In this document: positions 49,531 to 59,075 of the stretch, in pieces | How positions within the stretch are numbered: the stretch's first letter is position 1 | Layout: every line of letters begins with the position of its first letter | DNA from: Candidatus Poribacteria bacterium | GTDB taxonomy: Bacteria; Poribacteria; WGA-4E; PCPOR2b | Assembly (NCBI GenBank): GCA_022826645.1 | Contig: JAJDUM010000037.1 | Location: forward strand, 19,512 to 83,511 | Length of the DNA: 64,000 nucleotides | Reading direction: 5' to 3' | Made by a program: the position numbers and the translations under genes | Notes under the pieces: generated by a model | Seen by the model: only the letters and a program-made list of their open reading frames with translations | The model's database searches: none | Told to the model about the DNA's origin: nothing

Positions 49531-51306
49531 TTAACTTTCGAGAAAGCCGCGCAGTTGTTGGCTTCGGGTTGGATGGCGCAACTTCCGCAGCGCTTTTGCT
49601 TCAATTTGGCGGATCCGCTCGCGGGTGACTTGAAACTCCGTACCTACCTCCTCTAACGTCCGAGGATAACCGTCCCCAATTCCAAATCTTAATCGGATGA
49701 CCTTCGCCTCGCGTTCTGTCAACGTAACGAGAACCTCTTCGATACGCTCTTTGAGCATGGTAAATGTTGCTTCGGCGACAGGGGACTTCGAGGTTTTGTC
49801 CTCAATAAAATCTCGGAGCTGGCTATCTTCGTCTTCTCCAACCGAGGTTTCTAAGGAGATCGGCTCTTGTGCAATTCGAAAGACCTGCCGCACTTTGTCA
49901 ATGGGGATGTCCATCTCGCTGGCGATTTCTTCTGGCAGCGGCTCTCTGCCTTTCTCCTGAACCAAGTAACGGGAGGTGCGGATCAGTTTGTTGATGGTTT
50001 CAATCATGTGGACGGGGATTCGGATAGTACGCGCCTGATCAGCAATGGCACGGGTAATCCCTTGACGAATCCACCATGTCGCATACGTGCTAAATTTATA
50101 TCCCCGCTTATACTCAAATTTGTCCACGGCCTTCATCAAGCCGATATTTCCTTCCTGAATGAGGTCAAGGAACGTCAATCCCGGTGTACGATTTCTATAT
50201 TTTTTGGCAATGCTGACAACAAGCCGCAGATTGGCTTCAACAATCGTCATCTTCGCTTCTTGCGCTGCTGTTTCCCCTGCACGGATTCGCTGGGTCGCAA
50301 GGTCGAGTTGTTCGCGTGAGGCACCAATTTCGCGTTCTAACCTGTTGATAGCTCGCCTTGCTTTGACGATCTCTCGGTTATATTCTTTAAGTTCTTTAAA
50401 ACCGCGAGGGGCGCGTCGTTTCGTCTTGCACAGTGTGTAACCCTGTACCCGCCTACAGATTTCAGCCGCAGATAGGTCACTCGCCTTTTCAATCCGCGCC
50501 ACCTGATTTTCCAAATCCGCCATACGGGTTGCAATATCTTTAACCTTACCCGCAATCTTACTAATTTCTTCACGATCAATCTTGAGCTCTTTGAGGGTCT
50601 CCACCAACTTCAAGCGACTGGATTCGAGTTTTTTATGAAGGGCTTTCTTTTCCTTAGCAGACAGCTTTTCAGTGTCTAGCTTGCGTTCTTGAAGGCGCAT
50701 TTCCAAGTCCACATCCTTCAGATCTTCCATTAGTTTCCGCGCCACTTTTAGATATTTCTCTTCTTTATCATTGGCAGATGTCGTTGAAACCTCCATCGCA
50801 ATCACATCAGAAGCCTTTCTCTTACCAATCAGAATCTGATTGAGGAGTTTCCGCACCTCTGCAATTGCGACTGGCGTCTCAAATATTGCCTCTTCGATTT
50901 TACGATGCCCTTCTTCAATTTGTCTTGATAAGGAGACCTCTTGCTGCTTAGTCAGCAAAGCTATACTCCCCATCTCCCGCAGATACACCTTTACTGGATC
51001 GTCTACCTTATCGAGTTTCCCCGGATCCAGAGATAATTCATCAGCGTCACTATCGTCAAAATCTTCCTCATCAGAGTAATCAGGTGTATCGAAATCGGCT
51101 GCTTGGTTGATATTGAAATTCATTGTTAAATCTCCCTCATCAAGATCTGCTGGATTTTCTGAAAGGTTAATTTCTTCTAAATCAATTTGTAGTAGGTCAT
51201 CAAGATCGTCGGGTGGTGAAGAATTCGGTTGCTCCTCATAGTCAAGAAGATGCTTCTCCTTGTCGACATTTATTGAGCGATCATCTCCTTTAGTTCTCGA
51301 AGCCAT
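49531..51306 (-). CDS. rpoD: Primary RNA polymerase sigma factor RpoD (sigma-70)
   Basis: 591 residues. An acidic N-terminal region (1-105) stands for region 1.1; region 1.2 is [21 protein letters not shown] near 108; a long non-conserved helical insert (170-340) precedes region 2, [57 protein letters not shown] near 360-415, which melts the -10 box. Region 3 follows, and region 4, with [28 protein letters not shown], ends the protein and reads the -35 box. Length is typical. It directly follows dnaG, as in the macromolecular synthesis operon of many bacteria, but without rpsU. Confidence 0.97.
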   Translation of the reverse strand: MASRTKGDDRSINVDKEKHLLDYEEQPNSSPPDDLDDLLQIDLEEINLSENPADLDEGDLTMNFNINQAADFDTPDYSDEEDFDDSDADELSLDPGKLDKVDDPVKVYLREMGSIALLTKQQEVSLSRQIEEGHRKIEEAIFETPVAIAEVRKLLNQILIGKRKASDVIAMEVSTTSANDKEEKYLKVARKLMEDLKDVDLEMRLQERKLDTEKLSAKEKKALHKKLESSRLKLVETLKELKIDREEISKIAGKVKDIATRMADLENQVARIEKASDLSAAEICRRVQGYTLCKTKRRAPRGFKELKEYNREIVKARRAINRLEREIGASREQLDLATQRIRAGETAAQEAKMTIVEANLRLVVSIAKKYRNRTPGLTFLDLIQEGNIGLMKAVDKFEYKRGYKFSTYATWWIRQGITRAIADQARTIRIPVHMIETINKLIRTSRYLVQEKGREPLPEEIASEMDIPIDKVRQVFRIAQEPISLETSVGEDEDSQLRDFIEDKTSKSPVAEATFTMLKERIEEVLVTLTEREAKVIRLRFGIGDGYPRTLEEVGTEFQVTRERIRQIEAKALRKLRHPTRSQQLRGFLES

Positions 51307-51350
51307 TGTGGTTTATTCTCCTCGTGCCTTTCCCGAAGCCATAACAGGGG

Positions 51351-53135
51351 TTAGCGGGCTAATTGCCTTCTTCGGTTTGAGAGTTCAACGAGCTCTGCCA
51401 GAATGCTTCTGCTGTTATTCCCTTGTGCAAGTGCCTCAGAGCGCCTCATACGCTCAACATCCCACAACAGGAAATCTTTGAGTTTTTTCAGACAACCCTC
51501 TACCCGCGTGCTTAAATTTGGAGGGATTGTCTTTTTTAGAAGAGCCTTGGAGATTATACCTGTAATTTTTTCATTGGCACAAGCGTTTATGAGGTTCTGC
51601 ATATCAATGATACCCTCATTATCAGTCGCTTCCCAAAGCATCCTGCCAATAGTTGCAAAGTCAGGATGGGTAAAATCTTGATAGTGAAAATTCGCTTTGG
51701 CAAGCGGGATGAGGTCGGGACCTTGTACCAGTGCTTCAATCAGCTGCCACTCAATTGATTCACGCGGACTCGTCCTTGCGGTTGGCGCGGCGTGTGTGTG
51801 TCGTGGCGGCGAAACTGGCCGAGAGGTCTTGACACCCAAACGCTGCAACTCCCGCGAAAGTACTGATCTGTCGATGTCGAGTTCTTGTGCTGCGTATTTC
51901 GTATATTCGCTGAGTTCAACCTGATTCTTGAGGTTGGATAAGGTTAGGGCAATCTCTTTGATAGCTTGTGTCTTTACATCAATGCGATGAATTGCATGCT
52001 GTTGCGTTGCGCGCTGGATTTGAAACTCGATTAAGTTCATCGCAGAACCGATCAGTTGATTGAACGCATCGAGACCTTGCGTACGGATGAATTGATCTGG
52101 ATCTGTATCGGCGGGCAGACTCGCCACCCGAACACGCAATCCGGCTGCCAGAAGGATATGTAATCCGCGTAATGCCGCCTGAAAACCCGCCGGGTCTCCG
52201 TCATAGAGAAGAATAGTTTCTTCGGCAAACCGCTTTAATAGATCGGCGTGCGAAGCGCTGAACGAAGTTCCTAGCGATGCGACAACATTCTGGGCACCCG
52301 CTTGATACGGCATGAGCGCGTCAAAATAACCCTCAACGAGGATGGCTTTCTCCTCTTTTTGGATTGCCTGACGCGCCTCGTATAAGTTGTAAAGGGTTTT
52401 ACTCTTATCGTAAAGAGTAGTAGTAGGAGAATTTAGATATTTGGGAAGCTGCTCTTCCGACAATGCGCGCCCGCCAAATCCGACAGGATTGCCCCGTTCA
52501 TCTCGGATTGGAAAGATAACGCGTCCCCGAAATCGATCCATGGTTCCACGGTCATCGCTTCTAATGAGTCCAACATCGATGAGTTGCTGGATTGAGAAAC
52601 CGGTTTGTGTGGCAACTTTAACGATATCTTGCCGCCCCGGTGTCGCGTACCCAAGCTGGAACTCTTTGATCGTTTCATCTTTGATGGATCGGTTTTTCAA
52701 GTATGCCAGTGCTTGACCACCAATTTTCGGGTTCAGGAGTTGCTGGTGAAAATGCTCCATTGCAAACCGATTCAGGTCTTGCAGTTCCAGACGTTTTTGG
52801 CTAATCTGGCGTGCTCTTCCATCTTGGGCGGGCAACGGAATACCTGCGCGTTCTGACAGCCATTCCATCGCTTCCATGAAAGATTTACCGTCATATTTCC
52901 TGAGGAAGCTGACGACATTACCGCCGGCATTACATCCGAAACAGTAAAACGCCTGCTTTTCGGGGGAGACATTAAAGGAGGGGGTTTTCTCGTCGTGGAA
53001 GGGACAAAGCCCCTTATAGGCTTTACCGACAGGCTTCAACAGAACTCCAGACTCCGATATCACTTCGACAATATCGTTCTGTGCACAGATATTATCAAGT
53101 ATTTCGCGTGGAATGTGGTTAGAAGCTTGTCTCAT
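51351..53135 (-). CDS. dnaG: DNA primase
   Basis: 594 residues from the ATG at 53135, with AAGGTGAG 7 bases upstream; a GTG one codon before is less likely. The CHC2 zinc finger is CPFHDEKTPSFNVSPEKQAFYCFGC near 44-68. The catalytic core follows with FQLGYATPGRQD and IFPIRDERGNPVGFGGR near 215; the TOPRIM metal centre is VEGYFDALMPYQAG near 268 and LLYDGDPAG near 315. The C-terminal third corresponds to the helicase-binding domain. DnaG makes RNA primers for replication. rpoD is 44 bp downstream, same strand. Confidence 0.97.
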   Translation of the reverse strand: MRQASNHIPREILDNICAQNDIVEVISESGVLLKPVGKAYKGLCPFHDEKTPSFNVSPEKQAFYCFGCNAGGNVVSFLRKYDGKSFMEAMEWLSERAGIPLPAQDGRARQISQKRLELQDLNRFAMEHFHQQLLNPKIGGQALAYLKNRSIKDETIKEFQLGYATPGRQDIVKVATQTGFSIQQLIDVGLIRSDDRGTMDRFRGRVIFPIRDERGNPVGFGGRALSEEQLPKYLNSPTTTLYDKSKTLYNLYEARQAIQKEEKAILVEGYFDALMPYQAGAQNVVASLGTSFSASHADLLKRFAEETILLYDGDPAGFQAALRGLHILLAAGLRVRVASLPADTDPDQFIRTQGLDAFNQLIGSAMNLIEFQIQRATQQHAIHRIDVKTQAIKEIALTLSNLKNQVELSEYTKYAAQELDIDRSVLSRELQRLGVKTSRPVSPPRHTHAAPTARTSPRESIEWQLIEALVQGPDLIPLAKANFHYQDFTHPDFATIGRMLWEATDNEGIIDMQNLINACANEKITGIISKALLKKTIPPNLSTRVEGCLKKLKDFLLWDVERMRRSEALAQGNNSRSILAELVELSNRRRQLAR

Positions 53136-53514
53136 CACAACTCACCTTCGTCTGATACAGATTTAGGCTTGCTTTTCGCATCCCGAATCGTGAAGCGTTT
53201 TTCACCCCAAGAATTCTGAAGTGTCGAGATGGAAAATGTCAAACCGACATCGGTATGAAACGTGAAACGTACTGCGAAATTTGATGGCTTAGTGTCGTTC
53301 GGATTTAGTAACCCTCACATCGGACGTTGGTATCAGTGATTAGCTTTTAACATTGTCACGACAACGCAACCACGCCCTGTTGGAAACCATCTTCTTCGAT
53401 CGTCCTGTGAATTGAATAGTGATCCTTCGCAATTTTCCAACGCTGCTCGCAGAGCAAGGAGATCTTCTCAATGCGAGCCGATAGTTCTAAATAATCAGTC
53501 CAAATCTTTCTTAA
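53136..53514. other. 379 bp intergenic region
   Basis: Only a GAAACGTGAAACGTAC repeat (53258-53275) resembling the motif at 17142 is noted. It should carry the dnaG-rpoD promoter, which I could not identify. Confidence 0.5.
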
Positions 53515-55932
53515 CTATTCTTTCAATGTGACAATCGTTGCGCCTGCTCCACCCTCGTTGAGTGCTGCCACTTGAAAATCACTCACTTGCGCGTGATCCC
53601 GCAGGAGCTCATGGATCGCGGTCCGTAATGCCCCAGTGCCTTTGCCGTGAATAATCCGCACCTTGAGTAACCCCGCAAGAAACGCATCATCTATATATTT
53701 ATCAGTTTCCGCCCAAGCCTCATGTACCGTTTTTCCTTGCAGGTTCAATTCTGTTTTAACATTCCCTGTCTTGTTATACTGGACATCTAAGATTGAGGTA
53801 GAAAGTTCTCGCTTGTTGTCTTCAGGACGGACGGGCTCAATTCCTCCGTATGACACGCGCATTTGCATGTTACCAACCTTGACCAGAAGAGGATTCTTCC
53901 CGCTTGAAACCGAGAAGACTTCGCCAAATTGATTCAGGCTTTTCACACGAACTTTATCGCCGACTTGCACCGCAATTGCATCGGGATGCGGTTTTGCTGA
54001 GTGTTGTTCTTCGCGTCTCTGGTTCAGCTTTTTCTGCGCCCCTTCAATACGTGTAAAAGCGTTGCTGACACTATCTTTTGAGGCATTCTCTCGCCGCACT
54101 TCTGCTATCGTCCGTTCAACAAGTTTGCGAGCATCCTTGACTATTACAGCGGCCTCCTGTTCAGCTTGGTCACGCAGTTCTTCCCGCTCCGTTTCGATCT
54201 GGTTGATTAGCGTCTCGTGCTTTCTGGCGGCGGTATCTGCCACTCGGAGTTTCTCCTGCACTATCTCACGTTCAACGTCAAGCTCATTTTGGGACGCTTG
54301 CATACTGACGATGAGATCTTCCACAGCAACGGTCTGGTTGCCTATGTATGCTTTAGCGGCATCGGTGATTGCGTCGGGCATGCCCAATCTTTGTGCAATC
54401 TTGAAGGCATTGCTGCTACCAGGTACGCCAATCTGAAGACGATAGGTGGGTCTCAATGTTTGCCAATCAAATTCCATTGAGGCATTTTCCATACGGTCTC
54501 GTGTATGTGCGTACGCTTTCAGTGCGCCGTAGTGGGTTGTGGCGACTGTGCGAACCTGACGCGTCGCCAACCAGTCTAAGATTGCCATGCCGAGTGCCGC
54601 GCCTTCCGTCGGATCTGTGCCCGCCCCAATTTCATCCAACAGCACCAACGAATTCTCGTCCGCTTCTTTCAGAACCGAGATAATTTTAGTGATATGGGAC
54701 GAAAATGTACTGAGATTCTGCTCGATGCTCTGTTCATCCCCGATGTCAGCGAACATCTGGTCGAAGACGCCAACTTCACTGCCCATTTTCGCGGGGATGT
54801 GCAATCCTGATTGTGCCATGAGTGTGAGCAAGCCGACCGTTTTGAGAACAACGGTTTTCCCGCCGGTGTTCGGTCCCGTAATAACCACAGTGTGAAATGT
54901 GTCGCCCAACGTTGCATCGGTTGGTACAATCCGCTCTGGTAGACTGGGATCGCGTTCCTCTCTCCTCAATTTCTTACTCGCTCGAAGGTTCATTTCAAGG
55001 AGCGGATGTCTCGCTTCTACCAGTTTTATAGCACACCGTTCGTTAAGGGTTGGTTCAACGCCGTTGAGTTCTATGCTTAATCGTGCCTTTGCTCCCAGAA
55101 AGTCTAGTCCTCCCAAGATATCCAAGGCGAGTTCCAACGATGTCAAATGCTCACGCACCAAATCGCTAAGCTCAAGAAGGATGCGTCGTATCTCTTGGCG
55201 TTCCTCATCTGCCAGTTGGTGCAGTTCGTTATTGAGATCGACAACCCCAAAGGGCTCGATGAAAGCGGTCGCTCCACTCGAGGATTGACCTTGAACAACG
55301 CCGGGGAAATTGTGCTTTGAATCTTGTTTGATGGGAATGACATAGCGATCGTTACGGGAGGTGATAACATGTTCTTGGATAGATCGCTGATGATTGGGAG
55401 ATTGGAGAAGCCCCTCTAACTTCGATTGGATGTTCGTCCGTGTGTGGACCAACTTACGACGGATAGATCGGAGCGTCGGACTAGCGTGATCAAGGACATC
55501 ACCGTCTGGACTGAGACATCTATCAATGGATTGGGTAAGTTCAGGGAAGGTCGGAAGATTATGAACAATCGAGGAGAGCTTTGGGAAATCTTTCGAATTT
55601 TGCTTTTTAACGGCTCGCTGGACGTTTTGCGCGGTTTCCGCCACACGACCGACACCGAGCAATTGCTCCGCGTCAAGAATGGCGCCGGGCTTGGCGACCT
55701 TATGGAGCGTTGGGGAAATATCCTTCAAACCTTGCAGGGGAAAACCGTTGGAGGTTTGGTAGAATGCTTTCGCCTCGCTGCATAACCGCTGCTGATAACG
55801 AATCGTATCAAGCTGCCGGAAGGGTTTCAACTTCGCTGCTCGTGACGCCCCCAGTTGGGAGTGTGCATACCGCTTGAGCAATGCCTTCAGCTTATCATAT
55901 TCTAAGACTTTTTCAGTGTGAGGAGATATCAT
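53515..55932 (-). CDS. mutS2: MutS2 family ATPase with Smr domain
   Basis: 805 residues from the ATG at 55932. Helical core (1-300), then the MutS ATPase: Walker A TGPNTGGKTVVLKT near 335-350, an ADIGDEQSIEQNLSTFSSH Q-loop region near 395, Walker B LVLLDEIGAGTDPTEGAALG near 430. A coiled coil (520-640), KOW-like linker, and a C-terminal Smr domain from LNLQGKTVHEAWAET with VRIIHGKGTGALRTAIHELL near 765 complete it. MutS2 suppresses recombination or acts on collided ribosomes. The usual LDLRG motif of the Smr domain reads LNLQG. Follows the TPR gene by 69 bp. Confidence 0.95.
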   Translation of the reverse strand: MISPHTEKVLEYDKLKALLKRYAHSQLGASRAAKLKPFRQLDTIRYQQRLCSEAKAFYQTSNGFPLQGLKDISPTLHKVAKPGAILDAEQLLGVGRVAETAQNVQRAVKKQNSKDFPKLSSIVHNLPTFPELTQSIDRCLSPDGDVLDHASPTLRSIRRKLVHTRTNIQSKLEGLLQSPNHQRSIQEHVITSRNDRYVIPIKQDSKHNFPGVVQGQSSSGATAFIEPFGVVDLNNELHQLADEERQEIRRILLELSDLVREHLTSLELALDILGGLDFLGAKARLSIELNGVEPTLNERCAIKLVEARHPLLEMNLRASKKLRREERDPSLPERIVPTDATLGDTFHTVVITGPNTGGKTVVLKTVGLLTLMAQSGLHIPAKMGSEVGVFDQMFADIGDEQSIEQNLSTFSSHITKIISVLKEADENSLVLLDEIGAGTDPTEGAALGMAILDWLATRQVRTVATTHYGALKAYAHTRDRMENASMEFDWQTLRPTYRLQIGVPGSSNAFKIAQRLGMPDAITDAAKAYIGNQTVAVEDLIVSMQASQNELDVEREIVQEKLRVADTAARKHETLINQIETEREELRDQAEQEAAVIVKDARKLVERTIAEVRRENASKDSVSNAFTRIEGAQKKLNQRREEQHSAKPHPDAIAVQVGDKVRVKSLNQFGEVFSVSSGKNPLLVKVGNMQMRVSYGGIEPVRPEDNKRELSTSILDVQYNKTGNVKTELNLQGKTVHEAWAETDKYIDDAFLAGLLKVRIIHGKGTGALRTAIHELLRDHAQVSDFQVAALNEGGAGATIVTLKE

Positions 55933-56001
55933 GAGACTAACCCCATTCGCTGAATTGACCAAGCTTTTATACGATGGGCAAAGCAGCCTGCCCCAACAAC
56001 T

Positions 56002-57111
56002 TTACTTCTGCACACGTTGAAGTTTATCGCGGCCGAAGCGTGCTTTTTCATAGAGCGAGCGGTGCGGCGCAAATCCAAAAACTTTTTCGTAGAAACTACG
56101 CCCCCCGAGACCGACCGCTTGAGAGTAGAAGTACAACGGGTCTCGTCCTTCAGACTCAGTACGCCGAGCATCACGCAGGTTTACGAGAAAATCATTCGCT
56201 TTTTTTTCAAAACGATTGATAGCCTTGCGTCGTTCGTCGGTGAGACCTCCATGAATATCCTTACCAACCTTGTAGTCATGAATCGCTTTGGCGTAAGCAA
56301 CGAAGGCATCGTGATAGTTGCCTTGATTTTCCAATCCTTCAGCGACTGCTACCTGCGGTGGCTGCGGCAGGCTCGCAATCAGCGTTTTTGCGCCGGGAAT
56401 TAGCTCACGGCTTTTTTGCTCGATTGCTTTTTCCAGATTGGTTTCAAAGAGGTCTGTGATATCTTTATAGATTGCTAGCGCATCATCAAAATCACCAAGT
56501 TTTTCATAGCAACGCGCCTGACTCAATCGAAAGTCCGAAAAGGCATAATCGCGCATGGCAATCTGAGGCAATTTATCCTCTGCGGGGGAATATGCCTCAA
56601 GCGCCTTTTGGTATTCGCCTTTCTGCTCATAGCAGTTGCCAATTGCTTTTTGCGCATATAGGGCAAGGATCTGATTTTCCGGTTGATGCTCATTCACGAC
56701 CGCTTGAAAATGGGAGATTGCACCGTCATAATCTCCTTCATAATAGCGGGCTTTTGCGTAATTGTATCGCGCCTTATCCGCAACGGCGGTTCCAGGGTAT
56801 TTTTGAAAGATGGCTTGAAGCTGAGTGTTAGCGGTTTCAAATGGCTGTTCCGTTTCGTCTGCATCTAACCAATCGCTCTCGGCTTCGGTAAATTTCTCAG
56901 TAGCTTCGGTATATTTTAGAAAGGCTTCTGCCCGTGCAGTCTGTTGTTGGTGCTGATAAAAGGCAAATCCCCCGACAACTAAAATCACTATTGCTGCACC
57001 AATAATAATCGTTTTCAAGTGCTCCTTGAGGAATTCATACACCTGTAGCGTGCTGTCAACAAATTGATCACTTTTTATGTCTTCTTTTGTTAAACGTCTG
57101 TCTTGATTCAT
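56002..57111 (-). CDS. TPR-repeat protein with N-terminal membrane anchor
   Basis: 369 residues. Residues 34-54 (TIIIGAAIVILVVGGFAFY) form one membrane helix, preceded by a cytoplasmic segment; the C-terminal part outside holds tetratricopeptide repeats, including ADKARYNYAKARYYEGDYDGAISHFQ near 112, LALYAQKAIGNCYEQKGEYQKALEAY near 148 and FRLSQARCYEKLGDFDDALAIYKDI near 188. Layout resembles YfgM/BamD-like assembly factors of the envelope. The C terminus (NRFEKKANDFLVNLRD onwards) is charged. It lies 19 bp after an FmdB-like gene and 69 bp before mutS2. Confidence 0.85.
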   Translation of the reverse strand: MNQDRRLTKEDIKSDQFVDSTLQVYEFLKEHLKTIIIGAAIVILVVGGFAFYQHQQQTARAEAFLKYTEATEKFTEAESDWLDADETEQPFETANTQLQAIFQKYPGTAVADKARYNYAKARYYEGDYDGAISHFQAVVNEHQPENQILALYAQKAIGNCYEQKGEYQKALEAYSPAEDKLPQIAMRDYAFSDFRLSQARCYEKLGDFDDALAIYKDITDLFETNLEKAIEQKSRELIPGAKTLIASLPQPPQVAVAEGLENQGNYHDAFVAYAKAIHDYKVGKDIHGGLTDERRKAINRFEKKANDFLVNLRDARRTESEGRDPLYFYSQAVGLGGRSFYEKVFGFAPHRSLYEKARFGRDKLQRVQK

Positions 57112-57130
57112 CTACCTTCTCTTGAACCTC

Positions 57131-57358
57131 TTACGCACACGGTTTTGGTGTATGATGCCCACAAGTTCCACACATCGGCATATCAGTTGTTGGTGTACTC
57201 ACAGCCTCCAACGTCCCAACGCCGAAGACAGAGAACAACTGTGTGATGTCACCGCTTTCGCACTCCGGGCAGGAGAGTGATGATTTTTGTTGGCTTGAAG
57301 TGAACAGTTTCTCAAACGCGCTATCACACTTTTTGCAACGAAATTCGTAAATTGGCAT
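57131..57358 (-). CDS. FmdB family zinc ribbon protein
   Basis: 75 residues from the ATG at 57358, with GGGGAGAG upstream. N terminus MPIYEFRCKKCDSAFEKLFTS is the FmdB signature; CxxC at C8/C11 pairs with CPEC near 30 to make the ribbon, and another CGTC near 64 may bind a second zinc. Family members are putative regulators found near formamidase or tRNA/ribosome genes; the true role is unknown. It lies between the tRNA-Gly and TPR genes. Confidence 0.9.
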   Translation of the reverse strand: MPIYEFRCKKCDSAFEKLFTSSQQKSSLSCPECESGDITQLFSVFGVGTLEAVSTPTTDMPMCGTCGHHTPKPCA

Positions 57359-57419
57359 TTCGCTCTCCCCATAAAAACAGAGCCTCATTGCAGGCGTTAC
57401 AGGTGTTCAGCACGGATAA

Positions 57420-57491
57420 AGCGGGTGACGGGACTTGAACCCGCGGCCCTCAGCTTGGGAAGCTGATGCTCTACCACTGAGCTACACCCGC
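57420..57491 (-). tRNA. tRNA-Gly (anticodon CCC)
   Basis: Minus strand. Acceptor GCGGGTG/CACCCGC perfect, D arm AGCTCAGTGGTAGAGC, anticodon loop TTCCCAA, T loop GGTTCAAGTCC, discriminator U. CCA not encoded. Confidence 0.96.
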
Positions 57492-57506
57492 CCGGAAAAT
57501 CGCTAA

Positions 57507-57536
57507 ATTATACTTATTGACTTGTCTAATTGTCAA
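57507..57536 (-). promoter_or_regulatory. Sigma-70 promoter of tRNA-Gly
   Basis: Minus strand TTGACA (57531-57536), 18-base spacer, TATAAT (57507-57512), 16 bp upstream of the tRNA. Confidence 0.9.
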
Positions 57537-57594
57537 GGGATTTTAGAGCCAGATGCCCCATGATTTAGCCCTCTGTCCATAATTTTTTCGCTCG

Positions 57595-57647
57595 CAGTGG
57601 ATTGGCAAATCCACTGATATATACAGCTTGGATCGGTCTATCCAAGC
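57595..57647. repeat. Two-hairpin composite repeat, copy 2
   Basis: CAGTGGATT/AATCCACTG (57595-57616) then GCTTGGAT/ATCCAAGC (57626-57647), same order and stem sequences as at 12569. Confidence 0.75.
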
Positions 57648-57666
57648 CGATCAGGTTTGAACGAGG

Positions 57667-59040
57667 CTAAGAAACGAGCTCCCCAGCCTTTAGGAGTACC
57701 CGATTTTGCGGTGGTAGTGGGATACCCAACAGCGGCGCATTCACAACAATCCCGGCATCTTTCCCAAGTTCACTAAATGCTTTTTGAAGCGCATCATCAA
57801 AGGAGTGTGTCGCATAAGAAAAACCGTAGGAATACGCTTTTTCCTCATCCATTTCAGTTATTATGAACGTCCGCCCCCGCTCGATGGCGCGGCGATGACT
57901 CCACGCCATACAGGTGCTACGGGGTTCCCCCTCACGTCGAGTCAGAATTTGCGCGAGACGATTCAGCGGCAGCTGCATCAAGCGGAAACGAGCGAGGAGA
58001 TCGAGTTTGAATGGATCTTCGCTTGGGTTCGATGTGTCGCCGCTCTCCATCCAAACATCGGTTGAGTCAATGGTTTGCTGCAGGGCACGTTCCTCTGACC
58101 AATCCGACACATCGGGCTGCTCATGGGCGGAACAAAGGACAATGACAATTCCATTTTCACGGATTACCTGTTCGGCGGCTTCAATTTTCATATAGAGGTT
58201 CCCCAGGTTTTCACCCGCGCCAATCCCCATAATATAGATATCCGCTGGCTCAACCGGCGTCATGGCATGTTCTTGGTAATACTCCACGGCGATGGGCCAT
58301 TCTTCTCGGTGATAGCCCGCAAACACAGTATTCGCTGTGAAATCGATCTTCATATTGAAGCCCGCAAGATCGCCAGCATCTTGCACATCTTCCCGCTGGG
58401 GATTGCCGGGTCCCCAGCCACTAATCGGACGATCCATCAGGATATAGGTGTGGTTATGCCGAATGGTGTCACGCCCAGACGCGCCCGGCAGAATGATGCC
58501 CGCCCCACCGTGCCATCCGAAAAGCGAAGGAGCGCATCCGCCAACTCCTAACACGTAATCCGCCTCTGCGACCAGCCGGTTGACCCACACTGGGGTTCCC
58601 ATTCGTGTGGTGCCGAGATAAGCCAGATCTTCCGCTTTGTGCGGGTGGTGCTCAACATAACGTACACGATGCAGCCAGCTCCGTCCAAGTTTCTCTCTCG
58701 CCCCAGCATGACCGTGCATACCTGCTGCGTGCAGGACGGTAATATGTTCATCGGATACGCCGGCGGCGTTCAACTGATCAAGCAGGTAAGGACCAATATT
58801 GTGCGGCGGGCCCATGAGGCTATCCATGGTGTCTGTGATCAGCAGGGCAACACGGTCGGAGGAGTTAACGACATCTTTGAGGGGCGGACAGCCGATGGGC
58901 ATTTCGAGAGCGGCTTTAACACCATCGATAGGATCGCTTAGTTGTGGCAGTTCCGGAGGCAGCAGAACTGTCTCAATATTTTTGTCGGGGATATTCAGAG
59001 CCATTTCGCCGTTTATCCAAGGCACTTGAAATGTAGCCAT
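57667..59040 (-). CDS. Lactate racemase LarA-like protein (DUF2088)
   Basis: 457 residues. Family motifs: RVALLITDTMDSLMGPPHNIGPYLLDQL near 83 (the Arg region), VLHAAGMHGHAGAREKLG near 122 with candidate His residues, LGVGGCAPSLFGWHGGAGIILPGASG near 165-190 and a TIRHNH motif near 193. In nickel-dependent lactate racemase the segment GGxK that anchors the pincer cofactor has Lys; here it reads GGAG, so the anchor seems missing. The protein may be a sugar- or hydroxy-acid racemase without the cofactor, or something else. Last gene of an operon with SDR and Gfo/Idh genes (35 and 22 bp gaps). GAGAGGCGG precedes the ATG. Confidence 0.85.
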   Translation of the reverse strand: MATFQVPWINGEMALNIPDKNIETVLLPPELPQLSDPIDGVKAALEMPIGCPPLKDVVNSSDRVALLITDTMDSLMGPPHNIGPYLLDQLNAAGVSDEHITVLHAAGMHGHAGAREKLGRSWLHRVRYVEHHPHKAEDLAYLGTTRMGTPVWVNRLVAEADYVLGVGGCAPSLFGWHGGAGIILPGASGRDTIRHNHTYILMDRPISGWGPGNPQREDVQDAGDLAGFNMKIDFTANTVFAGYHREEWPIAVEYYQEHAMTPVEPADIYIMGIGAGENLGNLYMKIEAAEQVIRENGIVIVLCSAHEQPDVSDWSEERALQQTIDSTDVWMESGDTSNPSEDPFKLDLLARFRLMQLPLNRLAQILTRREGEPRSTCMAWSHRRAIERGRTFIITEMDEEKAYSYGFSYATHSFDDALQKAFSELGKDAGIVVNAPLLGIPLPPQNRVLLKAGELVS

Positions 59041-59075
59041 CTCGGACCGCCTCTCTGAATCAGTTGTGACAAATC

